The notes under the pieces were generated by a model that saw only the letters and a program-made list of their open reading frames with translations, had not been told where the DNA came from and did no database searches. Below are positions 1 to 8,737 of a DNA stretch of 64,000 bases, one piece after another. Origin of the DNA: Galerina marginata. Taxonomy: Eukaryota > Basidiomycota > Agaricomycetes > Agaricales > Galerinaceae. The translations under genes and the position numbers were made by a program. The stretch lies in contig JAECYW010000005.1 of assembly GCA_023014335.1 (NCBI GenBank), forward strand, positions 992,001 to 1,056,000. The letters are read 5' to 3'. Position 1 is the stretch's first letter; every line of letters starts with the position of its first letter.

Positions 1-894
1 GGTGAAATGAATGGGTCTATACGTTCATGGTCATGGGACGTGTTTCCACAAATTCCAAGAGGGGGTTGTCCTCCTTTTGTTCGTCGGCGAGTTGTTAGGG
101 AATCTCGGTGGGAGTGGTGGGGGTGCCGCCGGTCTCGCGCCTGCACGCCAGGCATCTGGGAGTCTCTGGATAATTGGGTTTCTCGAGCTCAGTTTGTTGA
201 AGCGGATGGCACGCCGTTTTGCGTGCTGTTTGATTTGGAGATCGAGGGGTGGGATGGAGGCCTCGATTTCGAGAGCTTCTGTTGGTGTTGTTTTGAAGGC
301 TGCACATATCAGGTGCAGGGCTCTTCGTTGAACTTTCGCCAGAGACTTCAGCTGCTTTGCAGTCCCGTTGGTCATAGTGGGTATGCGAACATGATTTTTG
401 GGATAACACACGCGATTTAGAGGCGTCGAAGCAGGGATCGGCTTAGGCCCTTCACTGTGTTGGCTAGCATGGTCATCCCATTGACAGCGTGTTCCCCTCG
501 CGCGGCTGCGAATGCTGGACAAATAGGAGTTTCCTGTCGAAATACACCCCGAGCCATCGCACTATGGCTTCCGGGGTCACGATTCTCGTCTTCCCATCAT
601 TGTCATTGAAGGACATTGATGGTGATCCATCGTTTCTAGGTTTGGTGTAGTGCATCAGTTCTCTCTTGGAAAGTCCGGTGAAAGGCCTGCGCTTATTAGC
701 AATCTGTCGACAGTGGCGATCCTTGAGGTATGCGGTTCTGAACTACGGCCATCTTTCCTCGGGTGCCATCCAGGCGGACTGCTGCTTGGCGTTCGCTGAG
801 GAAGCTCGCTACCTATTTGATGTATTCAAGCGGTATCCCTTAAAGCTTTCCTGCGGAGTTCGGATAGAAGTCGCTTGTGGTTTACAAAGTCGAA
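1..894 (-). pseudogene. LINE (Tad-like) reverse transcriptase remnant, 3' part
   Basis: On the minus strand, short open segments in different frames read as the later part of a non-LTR retrotransposon reverse transcriptase. Near 545-655 there is a segment with WLGVYFDRKLLF, typical of the region after the catalytic loop. Near 150-340 there is a stretch with LAKVQRRALHLICAAF followed by an IPPLDLQI segment, typical of the RT-to-RNase H linker. Around 700-899 a FDFVNHKRLL segment follows motif A. No YxDD motif is visible between these pieces, so an internal deletion is likely. The frame is broken several times. The remainder of the same element lies at 12,040-12,640, beyond an inserted LTR retrotransposon. 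The copy continues off the left edge. The family call is by motif recognition only. Confidence 0.7.
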
Positions 895-899
895 GTACC

Positions 900-1291
900 T
901 GTGACGCCGATTGGTTCTACTTGACGTCCGCAGGACTGTCCCGGCCCATGCTTTATATTACGTTATCATATCATTTCTTGCCGGAGCAGCCGTACATTGT
1001 TTACTCGTATTTACCTCGCTTTAGTTTACATGTATTCGCTTGCTACTTGTATAATATTATCATCTTGCTCATCGTCCGTCGCGCTCCTCAGAGCGCCGTC
1101 CGATCTCTCGTGGGCCCAACCCACTCTCTCTGCTTGAGTCACATACGACTCCCCCCATTGAGGGTTATTCGGTCTGTGTGACTCCAGCCTGAGTCAACCG
1201 TGAGACGCGTCACAAACGCGTCTCACTCTCTCTCCCTTCCACTACCTCCTCCTCAGCACACCGGAGTCTGTATTTGCCGACCAGCGTCACA
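900..1291 (+). repeat. 5' LTR of the chromovirus
   Basis: A 392-bp terminal repeat beginning TGTGACGCCG and ending CAGCGTCACA, so it has short inverted ends (TGTGACGC/GCGTCACA). It matches the 3' copy at all but three positions (near 916, 993 and 1159). It is preceded by the target duplication GTACC. Confidence 0.95.
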
Positions 1292-1292
1292 A

Positions 1293-1310
1293 TGGTGGGG
1301 GCACCGCGGA
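1293..1310 (+). other. Candidate primer-binding site
   Basis: One base after the 5' LTR lies TGGTGGGGGCACCG. It begins with the TGG expected for pairing with the CCA end of a tRNA. The tRNA partner was not identified; a genomic tRNA search would settle it. Confidence 0.5.
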
Positions 1311-1958
1311 CTCCCCGTCGCCGTGCTGACAGACGCAGTCGAGGCTTAGAGGATTGTGCGTGCTCTGCGAGCGCTGCATATTCTCTTCGCCTCAGACGCT
1401 CTGAGGCGCACCCGATTTCGCCATCTCGACCTCACGATGACGAATCCTGCTGACGACCCGGCTGTCGTCGGCTCCCTTCTCGACTGCTCGAAGGAGACAC
1501 GTGGATCGCAACAACAAATTTCAACTTGTCAATCACTTCCGCGATGGACAACGCCCACCCTCCGTTCCTAGTTTCCGCCGCCCGCTGCCCGTGGTTCCTT
1601 CTTCCAAGAGGATTGCAGGCCATGTCTGGTTCGCCCAGATACAGTCTGCTTTCCCTCTTTGAAGGAGCTTATGTGCGCAAAAGGCGTTGGAAACGTTTGA
1701 ACGACTGGGCTGAGTCGGGTTTTGCGACCAGACGAGCGGCCGAAACTTCATTTCCAATCGCTTCCACATGCTCCAAGGGACGCCCAGCCCGATTAAATTC
1801 AAAAGCCTTACCAATATTCAGTCTACTACCGCTGCCGTCGACGGCAGCCATGCCCTCATGACTTTTTTTAAAATTTTTTGATTTCTCTACTCGGGAGGTA
1901 TAAGAGCTCGACCTTTCCTTGGTTGGCCCGCTATCGCTCTCACCTCCTGCCTACCAAC
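1311..1958 (+). other. Chromovirus leader region
   Basis: About 650 bases between the primer-binding site and the likely gag start. Only short ORFs occur here and none resembles a known protein. It most likely serves as an untranslated leader that may hold the packaging signal. That function is inferred from position only. Confidence 0.5.
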
Positions 1959-4316
1959 ATGTTGTTTGCGAAACCGAACACTCGAGCCAAAGGACGGATC
2001 TCGAACAACTCCAGGAATGCCGCCTTTGCTGCCGCTGAAGCGCCTCTTCCCGCACGCTCTACTTCCACCAAAGCATCTTCCTCTCGTCGATCCCCTACCG
2101 TGGAAGAAGCTCCCGATCCCGACGCGACGAGAGAACGAGATACGCTACCTTACAAGCCGGGTGGTCCCATCTTGGACCTTGCCCCGTCGGTTGCCTCTGG
2201 CGCTGGCGGAAGCGAGGTTGATGGACCGCTGGGCGCGGAGACCCCTACGGGGCCGCCGTCGCAAGCTAGCGCGTCAACTGCTCCCTCTCTTTCGTCGTTA
2301 ATGCCGTCCGAAGCGGACAGTCGATCGGATGATACGGAGAAAGCTGCTAACCGCGAGGAAGGACTATCTTTCGACGATCCACTAGCGATATTCGCTGGAT
2401 TTGAGCATCTTAGAAAAGTGGATTTATTCGACGAGCCCTTACACGCCTCCGTCGTTAAATACCACGCCGCCTACGACCCGGCTAACGATGTGGATCCTCT
2501 CTTCGAATTCGGAGCGGTTCATGGGAAATTACCGGGCAGGCCTGACGAGGAAGCGCCTTTCCTCCGCGATATACTCTTTAGATGGCAGTCGTCGCATTGC
2601 CTCTGCATGTGGGAATCCCTCCCCCTCGCGGTAGAGGGTCTGGCTCAAGCCAAGTACTCGATCCACAAACTCGTATCTTACGATGCCGAAGACGAACAGA
2701 CCTACTACTCGCTACCCGTGCCTCAGTTAGAAGAGATTGGTCACGTCGTCCTCGCCCTTACGCAGATACTCCGCGCCTTTGCGGGATACTTTTTCCGTCC
2801 TGAAGAATCGGCGTTTTCTGTGGATCCTGATTACTCACTATTGCGGATGCTCGCTTGGCACGTCAAGCCTACGGAGATAGCTCTGACCGTACCCATTTTG
2901 CATCGAAGATGTGAGAGGGCGGTTATCCGCATCAACAAGTACTTCAATCGATTGAAGAGAGTACTTTTGGAACACGATGAAGTCATCTCTGTAGAGTCTT
3001 ACAATTCGTCCACGGCGACGGCGCGCCAAGCTTACAGCAACATGTCTTCCCGCGAGTTACTCACTACCTTTGCGGCACGAGACGACTATCCAAATGGTTT
3101 TACCGAGGAAGCCGCACAAGCAAAGGGCGATTTGCTCCAGCGTCATCTCGATAAAGGACGACCACCTCTACGCTCTACTCCTTTCGTTTACCGCTCGAGA
3201 GTAGCGTCCGTCCCTCCGCCTGACAATGTCATTCGAGAACGGCAAGCTTACATCGCGATGAAGGAAGGCCGAACTAATTCGGGTGTCAACAACTCGATCA
3301 GCTCTCATTTAGCCACAGGTGATAATCTCGTCCCTACGTCGATTTCCAGCTTCATACGTCAACACCCGATCTCAGTGATGCCCGGCGTCGGTCAATTTCC
3401 TCCTCTTCCACCGAATAATTTAGGAAATACTGGGGGGCCATCTGTGACCGCTGGTATTGAAGGACAGACAGCTCGTACAAACGCCTGGACCTCTTACCAG
3501 TTCAACCGCGACAAGCCTCCTCATATGTCACCCGGTGATCCTGCTAGAGGACCTCCTTCTGACTCGCCAGCTGGACCGACGGGCGGTTACCCTAATGGAA
3601 GTGGAATACCTCGAGGTGGTCCACCTGATGGAGGACCTCCTGGAGGACCTCGGTGGCCTGGGGGGCCTGGAGGGCCGGGAGGCCCGCCTGGCGGTCCGCC
3701 GCCGCCTGGACCTTTCGGGTGGTCATTACCTGGACCGAATGGACCTCCTCCGCCGCCGCCGCATGCCCCTCAATCTCCTCTTCCTGCTGCCCAACTACCC
3801 GAATGGCAGATGAACCAGAAGATCAACCTGAGCAGCCTGCCGAAGTGGGACGGAACCGGTAAAACGTTGATGGACTACCTCAGCGAAATGGCTGGATTTG
3901 CGCGTCTTGAAACGCGCATGAAGGAAACTATGGCTCAACTCGCTTCGCACAAATGGGAAGGATTAGCCAAGCTCTGGTGGGAGACCTTACCCACTGCTGA
4001 ACAAGTGTATCTCTCTAGGGATTGGGACACCATGCTCACTGGCATACGTCACCAGTTCATGGACAACGCGTGGATTCGAGATCGAACCTTGGAATTCGAA
4101 GAAATGCGATATCGTCAGAAGTCTCACGAGAAGGAAACTCCTTTGGAATTCATTCAACGACGTGTTCGCTATCATCGTTTCCTTTTCGCGGAAACGGATG
4201 GTCCTGTCGCTATATCTCGAATTCTGAAGACTCAACCTCCTGAGTGGTTCGGCACTAGTAGCTGCCAATGGTATCATTCATACTGTGGTAAGTGCCATAG
4301 AAAGAATCTGATATAA
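1959..4316 (+). CDS. gag: Gag-like protein of the chromovirus, disrupted at its 3' end by a MITE
   Basis: The frame is open from 1878, but the first well-placed start is the ATG at 1959, after the pyrimidine-rich stretch before it. The N-terminal third is Ser/Ala/Pro-rich. A roughly 300-residue globular segment follows, then a very Gly/Pro-rich linker (3540-3780, PGGPGGP and PPPPP runs). After that comes a capsid-like segment (3800-4250) with LPKWDGTGKTL, LWWETLP and TPLEFIQRR, the pattern of retrotransposon Gag. The last roughly 20 codons before the stop come from the inserted MITE, which starts at 4253. The original frame resumes after the MITE at about 5033. No zinc knuckle is visible, probably because it fell in the deletion further downstream. 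In the family, Gag forms the particle that packages element RNA. Confidence 0.8.
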   Translation: MLFAKPNTRAKGRISNNSRNAAFAAAEAPLPARSTSTKASSSRRSPTVEEAPDPDATRERDTLPYKPGGPILDLAPSVASGAGGSEVDGPLGAETPTGPPSQASASTAPSLSSLMPSEADSRSDDTEKAANREEGLSFDDPLAIFAGFEHLRKVDLFDEPLHASVVKYHAAYDPANDVDPLFEFGAVHGKLPGRPDEEAPFLRDILFRWQSSHCLCMWESLPLAVEGLAQAKYSIHKLVSYDAEDEQTYYSLPVPQLEEIGHVVLALTQILRAFAGYFFRPEESAFSVDPDYSLLRMLAWHVKPTEIALTVPILHRRCERAVIRINKYFNRLKRVLLEHDEVISVESYNSSTATARQAYSNMSSRELLTTFAARDDYPNGFTEEAAQAKGDLLQRHLDKGRPPLRSTPFVYRSRVASVPPPDNVIRERQAYIAMKEGRTNSGVNNSISSHLATGDNLVPTSISSFIRQHPISVMPGVGQFPPLPPNNLGNTGGPSVTAGIEGQTARTNAWTSYQFNRDKPPHMSPGDPARGPPSDSPAGPTGGYPNGSGIPRGGPPDGGPPGGPRWPGGPGGPGGPPGGPPPPGPFGWSLPGPNGPPPPPPHAPQSPLPAAQLPEWQMNQKINLSSLPKWDGTGKTLMDYLSEMAGFARLETRMKETMAQLASHKWEGLAKLWWETLPTAEQVYLSRDWDTMLTGIRHQFMDNAWIRDRTLEFEEMRYRQKSHEKETPLEFIQRRVRYHRFLFAETDGPVAISRILKTQPPEWFGTSSCQWYHSYCGKCHRKNLI

Positions 4317-5032
4317 GGCCGGTAAGAGTTATGATTTCAAATCATTAATTTTACCGGACGATTTCAAACAGAATCATACTCATTCTTGCCTAAGTGATTT
4401 CATAATTCCCAGAGATTGAATCATATCTTTCAAGAAGTGATATGATTCCTGAAATCATTCTGAAATCATTCTGAAATCATAATTTTCCGGTAGGAATTCA
4501 TTACAATTTCATTTTTTTTTCAAATCATTATGGATTTCATAAATCCACAGGCAAATATTTAATGATATACCCCATTCCAAATCTGGAAATAGATCAAATT
4601 GACTATTCTAATGGCTTAGGTAAGTACCCTGCTGGCATGCAGGGCCAATTTAAAGTAAATTTCAATTTGAGGCACAAATATGAAGAGACCAGGTGCTGGT
4701 GATGACAAATAAGGCATTTTCAGAGTATGTACACTGATTATATAATTAATTCACAGCTATAAAGCGAAATGAAATGACTCTAAAAAGGTTATGAAACAGA
4801 AACTTGGAATGAAATCCTGCCAGAAAGATATGAAATCGTCATATATAAGTTATGATACCACTTTCAGAAAGATATGATTTAATCTCTGGGAATTATGAAA
4901 CACTTAGGCAAGAATGAGTATGAAACCATCCGGTAAATTAATGATCTCGAAATCATAACTTTTACCGGCCTTATATCAGATTCTTGCTATGGCACTTACC
5001 ACAGTGGAATGATTAAATTGGCAGCTACCAGT
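4253..5032. mobile_element. hAT-like MITE, copy 1 (inside gag)
   Basis: A 780-bp non-coding element with long terminal inverted repeats. The left end begins CACTAGTAGCTGCCAA and the right end closes TTGGCAGCTACCAGT. Imperfect pairing extends roughly 190 bp inwards from each end. Flanking 8-mers TGGTTCGG and CGGTTCGG match at 7 of 8, the duplication size of the hAT superfamily. A second copy lies at 31,741-32,564. The interior is AT-rich with no transposase. The TIR holds a consensus donor-like CTGTG/GTAAGTG, and its mirror image gives acceptor-like CTTACCACAG at the other end. Confidence 0.9.
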
Positions 5033-6526
5033 CGGTTCGGGACTCTTAACGAACATTCATGCCCCACGCTGCTCCAGCTACAGAGTATGGCTGCCCGAAT
5101 GGAACGTGCCCTCATTAGCCACTATGTACTAAGCGAAAACCTTCGAACCTCGTCGTCGTCGTCGTCGACTAATTCTCCTTCCTCCAAGAATTATGGATCC
5201 TCCTTCATGCGTAAACGAGCTAACGCGACGGACCGCGCCGCGGACCTCGAAGAAGGGCCGAGCGAAGAAGAGTCAAGCGAAGAAGAGGAACCTAAGGAAA
5301 AGGAAGTACATGATCTTGGACTTTGGCAATTCAAACGCATGCCCTTCGGTCTTCGCAACGGCCCATCTATCTTCCAGCGTATTATGCAGGGAGTTCTGGC
5401 TCCATTTTTGTGGCTTTTCGCTCTCGTTTACATCGACGATATCGTCATCTTTTCCAAGAGCTGGGATGACCACCTCGTCCATTCAGACAAAGTGCTCTCC
5501 GCTATCGCTTCAGCTGGCATCACCTTATCCCCTTCAAAATGCTTTGTTGGCTTTTCTTCTATCCTTCTGCTGGGACAGAAGGTTTCACGCCTGGGACTAT
5601 CTACACATGCAGAAAAAGTAGCGGCCATTCTCGACCTCGATAGGCCTCGTAATTCCTCTGACCTACAGAAGTTCCTGGGCATGGTTGTTTATTTTTCTCA
5701 ATACATACCATTTTATTCTTTCATCGCTTCGCCATTATTCGCCTTGCTCCATAAAGGTGTTCGTTGGACCTGGGGACCTGAACATGAAATCGCCTGGCAG
5801 CAGGCCAAAGATGCCCTTGCCGCAGCTCCAGTGCTGGGTCATCCGATCCAAGGTTCTCCTTATAGGTTGTACACGGATGCTTCCGACTTTGCTTTGGGCG
5901 CTAGCCTCCAACAGGTTCAACGCATTCAGGTCCGTGACCTGAAGGGCACTCCGGTGTATGATCGCCTACATAAAGCCTGGGTCGCTGGAGCCCCAGTTCC
6001 CTCGCTTTTTCCTTCATTAACTAAGGACATGGCCGAGACTTCGGGACCTGACTTCTGGGGGGCAACATTTGACGAAACCTTCGTACACGTGGAACGGGTT
6101 ATCGCATATTGGAGTCGCACCTTGAAGTCAACTGAACGTAACTATAGCGCGACAGAATGTGAAGCGCTAGGCGCGAAGGAGGCCCTGGTCAAATTCCAGC
6201 CTTTTATCGAAGGGGAAATCATTACCTTAATCACGGATCATGCCGCTCTCCAGTGGGCTCGGGTCTACGAAAATGCGAATCGCCGGCTGGCGGCGTGGGG
6301 GGCTGTCTTTGCTGCATATCCAGGCCTACATATCGTTCATAGGCCTGGAAGAGTACACTCCAATGTAGACCCTTTATCGCGCTTACCACGTATTCCGCTG
6401 CACAACTCGCCGATTAGTGACAACACCGTGAACATAGTCCAAGAAGAAAGCAAGAGGCAAGTGGCACAGGCTGCGGAAGATCGAATGTTTAACACCCCCG
6501 CGTCCAAGGCTGCTTTCTCAGTCTGA
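5033..6526 (+). pseudogene. pol: Chromovirus gag tail fused to truncated reverse transcriptase and RNase H
   Basis: The open frame resumes right after the MITE with the rest of gag, a Ser run and a Glu/Ser-rich segment. It then runs, with no protease and no RT fingers, into DLGLWQFKRMPFGL, the middle of the RT domain. The RT catalytic loop YIDD is present (near 5432). RNase H residues are recognisable: YTDASDF near 5870, an ECEALGAKEAL segment near 6157, ITDHAALQW near 6230 and NVDPLSR near 6362. A TGA at 6524-6526 ends the frame, but the same frame reopens at once into integrase, so this stop looks like a mutation. RT copies element RNA into DNA and RNase H removes the RNA strand. Without the N-terminal RT half this copy cannot make active enzyme. 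Confidence 0.85.
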
Positions 6527-8317
6527 TGGTGGGAAGATCTTATAGACAAGGAAGCTTATCCTATCATGACTCGGAGACAAAAACAAGCGGCAGAGGAAGC
6601 TGAAGCGCCCAAGACTACAGAGGAGGTCACGAATGAAAACGTTGACGAGGAAAGTCCAAACGACCTTAATAACCCCTTGCCGTTCCCAGGAAGTGATCAT
6701 TGGACCTATCCTACTGGGTTTGACCCATCTCCTTTGAATGAAGACCCGGAGGAGAGGTGGAATAGTCGCTCTCATCTGTTGATCTCTATGAATCCTGATC
6801 TCATTAAGGAGTTTATCGACGGATACAAGAAGGATCCATTCTTCAAGGACCAGTACTCCGCCGAAGTCCCTAGCCCTAAGACCGTGATAACCCCATCGCA
6901 TTACCGGAAAAGCGCCGACGGTCTCCTTTATTTCATGGATGCGGATTGGAATGCTAGACTCTGCGTTCCTCGATCCAAGGTCGTATATGTCCTAACCTGG
7001 ATACATGAATCACCATTTGAAAGTGCTCATGCCGGCTACAAACGATTCTCACTTCGCTTGCAAGAGATATTCTTCTGGAACACCTTACTCAAGGATGCTT
7101 CTGAATTCTGCTCAACTTGCGACGTTTGTCAGAAGATCAAGACTGACCACAAGAAAAAGATGGGAGCTCTTCGACCTGCTCATATCCCTGCTAGACCATT
7201 CGCTACTGTTTCCCTGGACCTTATCACTGGCTTACCTGCCTCAGGAGAACAGAAGTACACTGCGGTGCTGGTTATAGTTGACAAGTTAACCAAATTCGCG
7301 ATGTTCATCCCTACTCATAACATCTCAACCAAGAAGGCTTTGCCAAGATTCTCGTGGAGCGAGTGACGCACGTTTACGGTCTACCAGAACGCATCATCTC
7401 CGATCGCGACAAAAGATGGGCGACTGACTTCTGGAAATCGGTAGTGGCTAGCTATGGCAGTGTTATGGCCCTGTCATCATCGCATCACCCGCAGACGGAT
7501 GGGCAGACTGAAATTCTCAACGCACTCATAGAACAAATGCTTCGTGCTTATGTAGCTGGAGATCGAGAGTCTTGGTCGGAATGGCTAAGTGTTCTAGCCT
7601 TCTCGTACAATTCCTCGGTTCATTCGTCGACGGGTCATTCACCGAGCTTCCTACTCATGGGCTATCACCTGCTATCACCCGCGCCTGACTACTAGCGCCG
7701 TACTTAAGGAAACGGACCCAACTTCTCGTCCGTTCCTGCCCAGTCAGAAGGCCGAGAATTTCGTTTCTGATCTAAATGAAGTTCGCAACGCGGCTAGAGA
7801 TGCCTTGGTTCATGCCCAGGAGAAACAGGCTAAGGCTTACAACAAGGGCCGCCGCCCGGTTGAAAAGATAGAGCCTGGAGACTTCGTTTTAATTAATCCT
7901 CACACGCTCAAACTCGTGGAAGCCGATGGGACTGGGAAGAAACTCGTGCAACGAACTATAGGGCCGTTCGAAGTCATGGAGAAAATTAACCCTGTGGTAT
8001 ACCGACTCCGTCTACCTGATACATACCCTATGCACCCTGTTTTCAACATTAGTCACTTAAAAAAGTATAGCCCCTCTCCTCCTAAATTCGGCGAACGGAC
8101 CCTACCGCCAACGAGGGATTTTCTTGCGACTCCGGAATACGAAGTGGAAGCAATACTAGGTCACCAACTGACGTTGAAGAAAACCGGCAACCGTCGAATG
8201 TACTTGGTCCGTTGGGCAGGCTACGGACCCGCGGACGACTCTTGGATATCCGAATACGACATTAGAAACTCTCCTGAACTCAAGCGCGAATACTTAGCTA
8301 TGCATTCTCTTTTTTAG
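6527..8317 (+). pseudogene. pol: Chromovirus integrase with C-terminal chromodomain, two frameshifts
   Basis: The segment starts in the RT frame after the TGA. The integrase zinc-binding region is seen near 7000-7140 (IHESPFESAHAG, then FCSTCDVCQ). The DDE core is recognisable: LDLITGLP near 7215, IISDRDKRW near 7393 and HHPQTDGQTE near 7483. One frameshift falls near 7335-7345. A second comes from a 10-nt tandem duplication at 7661-7680. The C-terminal part (7805-8317) holds the GPF/Y-type region (TIGPFEVMEKINPVVYRL) and then a chromodomain (EYEVEAILGHQ through YLVRWAGYG and DDSWISE) ending with a stop at 8317. Integrase inserts the element, and the chromodomain targets modified histones in related elements. 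Confidence 0.88.
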
Positions 8318-8737
8318 TGTAGTTACTTCTCTCTAAATTTAATTCCTTACTTATCTTACAGCTAAATCACATAAATTAATTATTTCACTCTGTTTTCTTA
8401 ATTTCGTTCGTTTTGTATATTTGACCTTGTTTGTCGAAGGCCTTGATGGATCCATTTCGAGATGATGTTGATTTTCATCTCCCCTTGTCTCTTCCCATCA
8501 CTCCCGAACGCTTAACGTGGCTCACCGCCGTGTTGGTGTTCTTTCCTACCATACTCCCGACCGCGCTTGAGTGCACCCCCGGGTCGCATACGGTGCTTGC
8601 GTCGAAGTATCTCCTCCGTCCAAAGTGAGCTAGCCTGCAGCTTGGTGCGCCTCCCGGGTTGCATCGGTTGTTCAGAGCGGTTCAACGCTGCTCGGTGGAC
8701 TTCTATCACAATCCATTCTACATTACCTTCTTTCGAT

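Noticed and set aside
1878..1958. Upstream start for gag at 1878
   Set aside because: The 27 extra codons follow a T-rich non-coding-looking stretch, and the ATG at 1959 is better placed. I could not exclude the longer form.
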